64,000 nucleotides of DNA from a virus, in the IMG/VR virus record IMGVR_UViG_3300030060_003910, positions 30,355 through 94,354 of that record; one strand, 5' to 3'. Both the position numbers and the translations under genes were made by a program. Positions 53,014-60,337 of this stretch are shown piece after piece. How positions within the stretch are numbered: position 1 is the first letter of the stretch; every line of letters begins with the position of its first letter. A model generated the notes under the pieces. It did not search any database, was not told where the DNA came from, and was given only the letters and a program-made list of their open reading frames with translations.

Positions 53014-54654
53014 TTAACCAACTCTTCTTTCTGTCCTTGTGTCAGTATTTTGATTTCCAGCCTCTAAGGGCAAACCCGCCATTCTCTTATCTGGGCCTAC
53101 GCTCATTCTGCTTTTATTCCTTGTGGCGGGAGGGTTCTCTTGGGGCTTGCCTCCGCCTTGTATGGCCTGTTCTTGCATCTGGCCCAATTGTGAAGCATCA
53201 ATGTTTGTCCCTGCATACGGGTCAGGCGTTGCTTGCTCCCCCTCACCTTCTGCTGGTGGTTTTTCTTCGGGTTCAGGCTTTTTGAAAGTAAATTGTCCAT
53301 CTTCGTCCATATCAACCTCAAAGCCTAAGTTCTTTGTTGATGCAGCAATATTAACTTCAATTTCACGCTTACGAAGAACAGCAATTTCATCCTCTTCTTC
53401 GCTCGGTGGTAATTTCAAATTCCAATCGGTAATACCAAATTGCTTTACAAGGAATGGGAAAACATAATTGTTATAGACAGTTTGTGCTTTTTGAACGGCT
53501 CTATTTGTGACTAAAATCTGCATACCTTCATTGTTTAATCCACCGCTTGTAGTATTATCAGCCATGAATACTTTGCTTACACCATAAAAAGCAGAAATTC
53601 TATCTCTTAAATCGTCTTTCACAGAAACATAATCCATTTCCTTGAGACTATCCATGAACTTAATCCATTCAACAGCCCCTTTACCGCTTTCTGCTTCAAT
53701 TCCCATAACGGGGATGAAGTGGGGGTCGGCTTCCATCTTTTCTTTAACCGACCTCCAAAACGACCTCATAGAGTCCATGTTTCTTGTCTGAACTGCAAGC
53801 AAACCTCTCGGCATTCGGCTCTTTGTGTAGGATTGATTGACATAATTCTCCATAGCAATAAGTGTCATAATGTTGTTAAATAAAGTAATAACTGGAGACA
53901 TACCATAAAGACGAGAAGGACTATATTTACTAAAATGTAATACCTCTCCTTTTAAGAAATGCTGGTCTTCTCCTTTAACTCTATTAACATAATGAACAGG
54001 AAATAGACTACTACCACAAACTTCACATTTTTCATGTGGGTCTTTGTGAATAACACCACGATGATTTACACAGGTAAATCCTTTGGTTCCCCTTTGTCCG
54101 TTTTCATCACTATAAATAAACATTGTAACTGGGTCGCCACGATAAACTTCTTTGATACGATGCATTCTTATTTTACCATTACCGTCAATAAAGTATTCTT
54201 TAACAAGAACAATATAAGCATCATCCATAATATTTAAATCATCTTCAAGTTCCTGTAAAACATCAATAAACAACTGCTCAGACTTATTTACATAGCCTTC
54301 AATAAACTTCTCAGCATATTCTAATTGTTTAACATCAGGAATCTTAAGGTCAGCACTTTTACAACGAGAACATTCTTGAACAGGTCTTTTATGTTCTTTA
54401 CCACAATTATTACATCGTGCTTCATATGCTTTTTCCCAAATATAGCCTCTTCTAAATACTTCTTGCTTTAATTGAGTAATACAAGTTCTAGCAATAACTG
54501 ATTGATTGACAATATTATAGATGATTGGGCCAGTCATCATGTGATTGGTTTCTCTTTCTTGAATACCCATGTTATAGACTTTTCTATCAGCAGGTTTGGG
54601 AGTTTGTCTCCTAAACAGATTAGTAATGCTGAATCTTCTTTTTTCTTCAACCAT
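53014..54654 (-). CDS. portal protein with two zinc-ribbon insertions, 546 aa
   Basis: Dodecameric DNA gate of the capsid. HK97-type portal features: a LHFSKYSPSRLYGMSPV wing segment, MENYVNQSYTKSRMPRGLL, 'AFYGVSKVFMADNTTSGG'. Unusual are two Cys clusters in the N-terminal half: CNNCGKEH...CSRC (about residues 82-100) and CVNH...CEVCG (about residues 196-218). Each has four ligands and should bind zinc. The C-terminal ~100 residues are Pro/Gly/Glu-rich and flexible. ATG follows GGGGGTGTGATTC. Confidence 0.85.
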   Translation of the reverse strand: MVEEKRRFSITNLFRRQTPKPADRKVYNMGIQERETNHMMTGPIIYNIVNQSVIARTCITQLKQEVFRRGYIWEKAYEARCNNCGKEHKRPVQECSRCKSADLKIPDVKQLEYAEKFIEGYVNKSEQLFIDVLQELEDDLNIMDDAYIVLVKEYFIDGNGKIRMHRIKEVYRGDPVTMFIYSDENGQRGTKGFTCVNHRGVIHKDPHEKCEVCGSSLFPVHYVNRVKGEDQHFLKGEVLHFSKYSPSRLYGMSPVITLFNNIMTLIAMENYVNQSYTKSRMPRGLLAVQTRNMDSMRSFWRSVKEKMEADPHFIPVMGIEAESGKGAVEWIKFMDSLKEMDYVSVKDDLRDRISAFYGVSKVFMADNTTSGGLNNEGMQILVTNRAVQKAQTVYNNYVFPFLVKQFGITDWNLKLPPSEEEDEIAVLRKREIEVNIAASTKNLGFEVDMDEDGQFTFKKPEPEEKPPAEGEGEQATPDPYAGTNIDASQLGQMQEQAIQGGGKPQENPPATRNKSRMSVGPDKRMAGLPLEAGNQNTDTRTERRVG

Positions 54655-54707
54655 GAATCACACCCCCTGTTTTAATGCTACGCTATCCTCGCCTATGAAC
54701 GCTTCGG
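54655..54707 (-). other. 53-base intergenic spacer before portal
   Basis: Supplies the strong portal ribosome-binding site. The 10-base word CGCTATCCTC occurs here (near 54682) and again about 36 bases on (near 54719, within the preceding gene). No terminator seen. Confidence 0.35.
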
Positions 54708-54941
54708 TTATGGTTGCCCGCTATCCTCAATGTCATACCTTTCGTTGCTTGAACGCAACATTTCTTCTAAAATACCCTTTAAATAAGCCGCCCTATTTTC
54801 AGGTCGCTTAAATCCTAATTTTAAATAGTAAATAACCATTCTTTTATTAATGTCTGCTAAGTTGGAAAACTTAACATATTTTTTCCTATCTCTAGGTAAT
54901 TCATCATTTAAGATTCCACTTTTAAGTTGTTTCCAACTCAT
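54708..54941 (-). CDS. cargo-like protein with Trp-motif variant, 77 aa
   Basis: ATG 54941 gives MSWKQLKSGIL, a shortened form of the motif. The frame is open to an ATG at 54971, but that would overlap the upstream zinc protein and place the motif inside. The body is basic and helical (IYYLKLGFKRPENRAAYLKG) with an acidic tail. No clear ribosome-binding site for 54941. Confidence 0.55.
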   Translation of the reverse strand: MSWKQLKSGILNDELPRDRKKYVKFSNLADINKRMVIYYLKLGFKRPENRAAYLKGILEEMLRSSNERYDIEDSGQP

Positions 54942-54952
54942 TTTATTTTTAA

Positions 54953-55117
54953 TTAATAGGGTTTGGTCCATAGTAAAGCCTCATCAATTCTGCAAGTAAA
55001 ACATCTGTTGCTAATTGTTTCTGTTTTACACTTTCTACAAACAGTCGCGTATCTAATTTTTTTAGGTAGTTTAGTTCTTACTTTGTGTTTAAAAATATCG
55101 TAGTGCTTGCGAGGCAT
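54953..55117 (-). CDS. zinc-finger microprotein, 54 aa
   Basis: Starts by TAATG overlap with the upstream gene. A basic N-terminal half (HKVRTKLPKKIRY) is followed by CRKC and CFTC knuckles eight residues apart, a compact zinc ribbon. No Trp motif at either end. Confidence 0.55.
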   Translation of the reverse strand: MPRKHYDIFKHKVRTKLPKKIRYATVCRKCKTETISNRCFTCRIDEALLWTKPY

Positions 55118-55671
55118 TAGCAATTCCACCTTCTTCTTGCGGCTCTTGCTTTTTCGCTGTAAGTTCCATCTGCTCGCTTAAATCCTCTTGACCTTGCACA
55201 AAAAGATTTACGCCTCTTTGCTGCTTTGCTGCCTCTTTTTAACTTACTTGGTTTAGTAGTAACTGGTGGCTTTAAATTAGAACCCTGTTCACGCTTAAAC
55301 TTGGCACGACCTTTAGCACTTAATCCACCCGTTCTTGCGTGAATTTTTTTATTATAGCCCTTAAAGGGTTTCTTTTTCTTTTTAAGAATCTTTTCAATAT
55401 CTTCTGGTTTATGAGTGTAAATATCTCCATCTTCGTGCATAAAGATTTTACCTTCCTTTCTTAACTTAGATAGGGCTTGTTTAATTTCGGCTTCCTTACC
55501 AAACTGCTTTAGGTTTTTCATTCCTAATGCTCCGCCTTCTTTTTCAATTTCTCTAAGAATTTGACGCTCTAATTTTGACGCTTTCATTCTAGGACTAATA
55601 TTCATAAAATCAGTCATTTCATCAGGGTCTTGTTCAAATGGTTTTTTCAATATATCTTGCCAGTTAGTCAT
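55117..55671 (-). CDS. DNA-binding-like basic protein with N-terminal Trp motif, 184 aa
   Basis: Begins MTNWQDILKKPF. A winged-helix-like segment (residues 35-95: LERQILREIEKEGG, then LSKLRKEGKIFMHEDGDIYTH) is followed by a very basic C-terminal domain with SKAAKRRKSFCARSRG and KARAARRRWNC, a pattern I associate with small phage proteins of unknown function. Strong candidate for a DNA-binding internal protein. ATG 55671 chosen over an upstream GTG. Confidence 0.65.
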   Translation of the reverse strand: MTNWQDILKKPFEQDPDEMTDFMNISPRMKASKLERQILREIEKEGGALGMKNLKQFGKEAEIKQALSKLRKEGKIFMHEDGDIYTHKPEDIEKILKKKKKPFKGYNKKIHARTGGLSAKGRAKFKREQGSNLKPPVTTKPSKLKRGSKAAKRRKSFCARSRGFKRADGTYSEKARAARRRWNC

Positions 55672-56239
55672 ACTTATCACCTATCATATAGCCTAATTTT
55701 TTTCCTGCTTCAATGTCGCTTGGATAATGACTTCCCATTTGTATTCTTGATAAAGAAATTTTGTCAGCCATTTCTTTGAGTTCTTTCTTTTTATCTGGAT
55801 ATTTTTTTCCTAATACTTTTTCTAAACCATGAGCAAGCATTGAATGTCCACTTGGAAATGCAGGAGTATCGTCTGTTTTTGTTTTTGTTGTTTTTATTTT
55901 ATCAGATATTTGATGAGGTCGTGGTCTTTGATATTTCATTTTAAGCGTCATGGCATAATAGTTAATGTCCTTCATAAAGTCCATATAATTATTTTTATCT
56001 TCACCTACAATCTTAAACATTTCTACATCTGGTTTTAAATCAGAATCTTTCATTTGCTTAGGAGTTATCCTTTTCTTTCTCATTGTTGCTATTACAGAAG
56101 GTATTTCTTTTTCTTCTTGAGGGTAACTTAATTTAGGAATATCTATTTTCATTTTTGGACTTCTTTCTAATATTTTTCTTTTATCTTTTGAAAGTTTTCC
56201 TTGCCATTTTCTTTTCTTAAGAATAGAAAACCAAGTCAT
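55664..56239 (-). CDS. PAP2-type phosphatase with N-terminal Trp motif, 191 aa
   Basis: Three PAP2/acid phosphatase motifs are present in order: KYQRPRPHQ (near residue 100), PSGHS (near 129) and SRIQMGSHYPSD (near 164), including the two catalytic His. The family removes phosphate from lipids, nucleotides or other small esters. No membrane helices are seen, so it is a soluble form. It begins MTWFSILKKRKW, so it is a candidate for packaging in the capsid. The domain in between is helical and basic. Confidence 0.8.
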   Translation of the reverse strand: MTWFSILKKRKWQGKLSKDKRKILERSPKMKIDIPKLSYPQEEKEIPSVIATMRKKRITPKQMKDSDLKPDVEMFKIVGEDKNNYMDFMKDINYYAMTLKMKYQRPRPHQISDKIKTTKTKTDDTPAFPSGHSMLAHGLEKVLGKKYPDKKKELKEMADKISLSRIQMGSHYPSDIEAGKKLGYMIGDKYD

Positions 56240-56577
56240 TTTTTCATCCTCTCGGTTTTTCTTTTACTTGATTCTTTTCTTGATAATGCTACCTTGTGTG
56301 CCGCATTTAGTCTCTTTTTTGTTTCGGGGTCTTTTGCTCTTTTTGCTGCAACTCTTGCCCTTTGTTCAACTAAATTAATAATTTGTGATTGTCTTTTATG
56401 TGGCTTTGATTTGAATGATGAACTTGAAAATGTTTCTCTTACATCTTTTGCAGTTTTGAATTTAACAGGAACAGTATCTTTTGGATTTTCGTCTGTATAT
56501 AATCTTCTTGCTGAACCTTTAGGTTTCTTTCCCGTTCCTTTCTTTGGGTCTTTCTTTAGAATATTAACCCAATTCAA
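56236..56577 (-). CDS. basic cargo-like protein with N-terminal Trp motif, 113 aa
   Basis: Begins MNWVNILKKDPK. Extremely Lys/Arg-rich body with a short helix pair (QIINLVEQRARVAAKRAKD, LNAAHKVALSRKESSK). Composition suggests DNA binding in the capsid interior. Coupled to the neighbours by ATGA. Confidence 0.65.
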   Translation of the reverse strand: MNWVNILKKDPKKGTGKKPKGSARRLYTDENPKDTVPVKFKTAKDVRETFSSSSFKSKPHKRQSQIINLVEQRARVAAKRAKDPETKKRLNAAHKVALSRKESSKRKTERMKK

Positions 56578-57104
56578 GGTGAACCCTTCCTTCGTTTATA
56601 GGTCTTACAAGCAGCGCAAGTCGGCCTACATCTTCTTTTTGTTCCTTTAGATGCATCCTTTCTTCCGCAAGGCTTTGGCCCATCCTTTGAACCACATGAA
56701 CCACAATCAATCCACCCTCCTTGCGTTTTTCCTCCTTTAGATTCTTTTCCGCCTCTTCTTGAGAACCAACCATGAAGACCTTCACTTTTCTCTCTTTTGA
56801 AATTATCTCCACCTTTACGGAACATTTGTTCATATAAAAGGTCATTTTCTTTATAACAGTTCTCATTATTCTCTAAAATTCTATCTATTTCTTTTTCTTG
56901 CTCAGGAGTAAATTTTCCGTTGCGTATTACTTGACCAAAATAAAAGCCCATCTCGTCGCAACTTATTGTCGCAATTCTATTTAAAGCGAAGGTAGGGGCT
57001 GCTCTATAACTTTCCATAAAATCTAAAATATCTCGTCTATAATTATCACAACACAATTGACTAGCATCAAAAGTGAGACGCTTAAGAATTTTTTTCCAAG
57101 ACAA
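56574..57104 (-). CDS. Cys-rich basic protein with N-terminal Trp motif, 176 aa, TTG start
   Basis: TTG 57104 gives MSWKKILKR and follows AAGTGATT; GTG 57113 would add three residues before the motif. The N-terminal half is helical with scattered Cys (LCCDNYRRDILDFM); the C-terminal half is a Gly/Lys-rich linker and a Cys cluster (WIDCGSCG, PCGRKDASKG, RCRPTCAACK) that should bind zinc. Confidence 0.6.
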   Translation of the reverse strand: MSWKKILKRLTFDASQLCCDNYRRDILDFMESYRAAPTFALNRIATISCDEMGFYFGQVIRNGKFTPEQEKEIDRILENNENCYKENDLLYEQMFRKGGDNFKREKSEGLHGWFSRRGGKESKGGKTQGGWIDCGSCGSKDGPKPCGRKDASKGTKRRCRPTCAACKTYKRRKGSP

Positions 57105-57109
57105 GATAA

Positions 57110-57271
57110 TCACTTCTTTTTGGATTTATTTCCCCAATTTGCAGCACCGACTTTACGGCAACGGACAAGCGCACCTGAAGCGTATGCAGAAGGCCATTTC
57201 TTATAACGGCTTCGCACTTTATGATAACAGGCATCTTTTTCTTTCTTTAATTCTTCAAACCATAACGACAT
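57110..57271 (-). CDS. small conserved-type phage protein, 53 aa
   Basis: ATG 57271; the frame lies in an otherwise empty 160-base gap. The sequence opens MSLWFEELKKEKD and continues 'RYKKWPSAYASGALVRCRK' and GAANWGNKSKKK, a pattern I recall from small proteins of marine phages. The start is a loose variant of the Trp motif. The stop overlaps the next gene. Confidence 0.65.
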   Translation of the reverse strand: MSLWFEELKKEKDACYHKVRSRYKKWPSAYASGALVRCRKVGAANWGNKSKKK

Positions 57272-57275
57272 AATA

Positions 57276-58886
57276 TCACAACCCTATGTTTCCATATTTT
57301 TCAATATAATGCTTAATATATTTCTGCATTCTTCCAATTGCATAACTATAATTTTGACCAGACTCATACATCATATCAGCGAGTTTTAACTCTTTAAATA
57401 TTTTTTGACCTTCATTATCTAATTTTTCTGGTTTATTTTCTAAAAGTTTTTTAGTGGTTGAGATGATGTGGTCTACTTCTCTATCGCCTAAATTTTTCTT
57501 TTCTCTTAGATATGGATTTGAACTTTTAACAATTGTTCCAATGTTCTCTAAAGAGTCCATAACCGACATTTTACAATTGTCTTTGTATTTCTGTATATCA
57601 TCCAAGTAAATACCTTCCTTTAACCAATCAAAACCTACATGGTCTTTATGATTCTCCCACTTCATTAACTTGAAAATCTCATCACAACGGCCTTTATACC
57701 AATCGGCCTTCTTATATGACTTCTTCATGCGAATCAATTCAAGCAATAATTCAGCGTTGCCCTTTTTAAGACGAAAGTGAGGAAGACAATTCTTTAACAA
57801 TTTAGAAACATCATCCTGTGAATAAAAATTTAATCTATTAATTAAACGGGTTGCTTGTGGAGATTTCTGGTCTAAATGCATTCTACCGAAACCAAGAGAC
57901 TTATGCATTTCTTGCATAAAAGCCTTACCTCTTTCTCCCGTTGCGACTAATCCTACTCTTGGATTCATATTGCGGTCAAGTGTAATATAACCATCGGAGT
58001 CAATAAATGCAGCAGTATAAGCCCAAATGTTTTTCTTAATCATAGATGGAACTTTATAGTAAGAACCCTTAACTGAAGTAATGTCTAATTTCTTGATTGC
58101 CTTTGAGATTGAATTGGCACTTGATGACTTGTGTAAATCAGTAGGCATTCTTTCATGTATAGCAGAAGCATTAATTCCTGGATTTTCACAAACCATTTTT
58201 ACAATAAACTCTTGCTTTCTTTCCCTCTTTGATTTCGTAAGTGATTGGTCAGTAATCTTAGATATAACTTTTCTAAAATCTTTTTTAGCAGAAGACATGG
58301 TTTTGTGAAGTTCACTATACTTTTGGTTATAGGGCATTCCAGTCTGCTCTAATTCTGCTTCCCAGTATTTACAAAGAGCATCAATTGTTTCTCTTCTCAA
58401 TTCAGAACTCTTCATCTTGTGAAGTTTAGATAAATCTTTTTCATTATATCTCATTTTTCTTAAAGGAGCCTCATAATCATTTAACCAAGTAATAGAAGTA
58501 ATACACTTATTTAAATGGTCTGTATAAGCATCAATCATTGTATCAATTGCTTTAGACATTCGTGTTCGGTGTTCCCCCTTTAATGCACGACGAGACTTTC
58601 TCATCTTTCTAACTAAGTCTGGAATGGTGTGTTCTTGAACAATATATTCACTTGGAAAAGAGGCTAATTTTTTTCTTGCATCACTAGCATTAATATTGAA
58701 AGCAGAAGACAATTTGGTGATTTCTTCATGCTCAGACATTACATAAGAATTGCTAAAAATACTCTTCAATTCAGTATCTAACTGTTCCTCTATGGTATCT
58801 TTAACTTGTTCTTCTTCTTCATCTAAATCGGCTAAACGGTTCATTTGTTCAGCCGCTTGACGGTATTTATCTGCCTGTTCTGTCAT
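57276..58886 (-). CDS. LAGLIDADG-domain protein following terminase, 536 aa
   Basis: Three parts. Residues 1-270 are helical/coiled coil with a wHTH-like end ('NPGINASAIHERMP' to VKGSYYKV). Residues about 285-400 are a LAGLIDADG domain, with AYTAAFIDSDGYITL keeping the acidic residue, then RVGLVATGERGKAF and LRLKKGNAELLLELI-type segments. The remaining ~135 residues are helical. It may be a homing endonuclease next to terminase, or a domesticated one with a packaging role. ATG follows TTGAGGTATTTAT. Confidence 0.7.
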   Translation of the reverse strand: MTEQADKYRQAAEQMNRLADLDEEEEQVKDTIEEQLDTELKSIFSNSYVMSEHEEITKLSSAFNINASDARKKLASFPSEYIVQEHTIPDLVRKMRKSRRALKGEHRTRMSKAIDTMIDAYTDHLNKCITSITWLNDYEAPLRKMRYNEKDLSKLHKMKSSELRRETIDALCKYWEAELEQTGMPYNQKYSELHKTMSSAKKDFRKVISKITDQSLTKSKRERKQEFIVKMVCENPGINASAIHERMPTDLHKSSSANSISKAIKKLDITSVKGSYYKVPSMIKKNIWAYTAAFIDSDGYITLDRNMNPRVGLVATGERGKAFMQEMHKSLGFGRMHLDQKSPQATRLINRLNFYSQDDVSKLLKNCLPHFRLKKGNAELLLELIRMKKSYKKADWYKGRCDEIFKLMKWENHKDHVGFDWLKEGIYLDDIQKYKDNCKMSVMDSLENIGTIVKSSNPYLREKKNLGDREVDHIISTTKKLLENKPEKLDNEGQKIFKELKLADMMYESGQNYSYAIGRMQKYIKHYIEKYGNIGL

Positions 58887-58895
58887 ATAAATACC

Positions 58896-60326
58896 TCAAA
58901 AGTTCAAGCCTATGGTGGACGAATAACCCTGTTGTGGCCGTTGTGGAGCATCGCCAAACAGCCCTAAATCGTCAAGGAGTATGAAGTTATCCGTGGCTTG
59001 GTAAGTGGCCGCATTCGCTAAGGCAAGGCTCATCACCATATCGTCATGCGCCCCGATTCCCTCAAACTTCCCTCGTTCAGTAATCGCAAACATTGACATT
59101 TCTTCAATCAATAACGAAGAAACTTTTCTGCTCTCTTCGTTGCCGTATGGGAAGTTAATCTTCCCGTTTTCAAGAGTCATTTGTAAATTAAGAATAATCT
59201 CCTGTTTCTTTCTTCGGGTTGTATCAAAGTCGTGAACATTTACATCAGCAACTTGACGAAGTTCTTGAGTAAAGGATTTAGCGAATGTGTTTGTTTCAAA
59301 CAGGATAACCTCTGGTCTAAACACTTGATTTAGCAGTTTCACCTTTTGAATATTCTCACGGAACTGAACATTCTTTGCTCGGTCAATATACACAATAGAT
59401 TTATTTTCGTTCTCATCCATTTCAAGAACAGTAATCACATTGTAGTCTCCATCAGTAGAAATAGCAGGGTCTACGCCTATGAAGTATTTATACCCTTCAC
59501 GCTTTAGTGGCTTCAGCACTAAATCTTTATTCTTAGCATTGTCTAAATGTTCGGGATTAAAGAGAGAAGTTCCTGTTGAAATAGGCACACACATATATTC
59601 CCGTGTGAACATTAATGAACCGACTTCTGCCTTACGAGCCATCAACGCCTCATAGTTCCAACGGTCAGGCCACAACGGTTCGTTTAGTGCATTTAAACAA
59701 GGGTAGGTTCTAACAGTATATGCAGCGTTTTCTGACAATTGTTGGTAAATATCTGTATAACTGAACGGCGTTCCAATAACACGCAAAGATGCGGTATGGT
59801 GAAGTGTTGGAATCATATCGCCGTAAAACCAATCAGTCACTTTTTGAATACCTGTCATACTAAACTCTTTCAAAGGGTCGTCAATAACAATCTCTTGAGG
59901 GTGAAGTCCACGAATCTGTGAACCAACCGACCTCTCAAGGATTTGGTTTCCATTGGTCAATGTAATGTTTCCAATAGCCCAACCTCTTGCGGGTTTAAAT
60001 TTCTTGAGCATTGGGTGGGTGAACATCTTATCAATGTCTCTCATGTGAACGAGAGTCTGCTTTTGGTTAGAAGAAATGTAAAGCATTTGATATGGTGGCT
60101 CTTCAAAGATTAACTTCCATACGACCCAACTGTGCATGAATACAGATTTACCGTGGTCACGGGAACAGATAATAACTGTTCTTTGAGTAGTGTTCATTAA
60201 TTCGTGCCATTCTTGAATGTAGGAAGGAAAGTCAAAACCTAATACATTTTGAAAGAAGTATGGAAATGAATTGCGGGACAATTGCATATCCATTTCATGT
60301 TCAAAATTGAAGGCTTCTAATTCCAT
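58896..60326 (-). CDS. terL: terminase large subunit, 476 aa
   Basis: DNA-packaging motor. ATPase: Walker A CSRDHGKS (residues 54-61), Walker B EIVIDDPL (near 143), then RVIGTPF as coupling motif. Nuclease: GVDPAIS (near 287) with VILFETN and GAHDDMVMSLALAN further on, all RNase-H-fold positions. ATG 60326 follows GAGGGGTG; a GTG at 60341 overlaps the previous stop. No recognisable small terminase gene is next to it. Confidence 0.93.
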   Translation of the reverse strand: MELEAFNFEHEMDMQLSRNSFPYFFQNVLGFDFPSYIQEWHELMNTTQRTVIICSRDHGKSVFMHSWVVWKLIFEEPPYQMLYISSNQKQTLVHMRDIDKMFTHPMLKKFKPARGWAIGNITLTNGNQILERSVGSQIRGLHPQEIVIDDPLKEFSMTGIQKVTDWFYGDMIPTLHHTASLRVIGTPFSYTDIYQQLSENAAYTVRTYPCLNALNEPLWPDRWNYEALMARKAEVGSLMFTREYMCVPISTGTSLFNPEHLDNAKNKDLVLKPLKREGYKYFIGVDPAISTDGDYNVITVLEMDENENKSIVYIDRAKNVQFRENIQKVKLLNQVFRPEVILFETNTFAKSFTQELRQVADVNVHDFDTTRRKKQEIILNLQMTLENGKINFPYGNEESRKVSSLLIEEMSMFAITERGKFEGIGAHDDMVMSLALANAATYQATDNFILLDDLGLFGDAPQRPQQGYSSTIGLNF

Positions 60327-60337
60327 TATAACACCCC

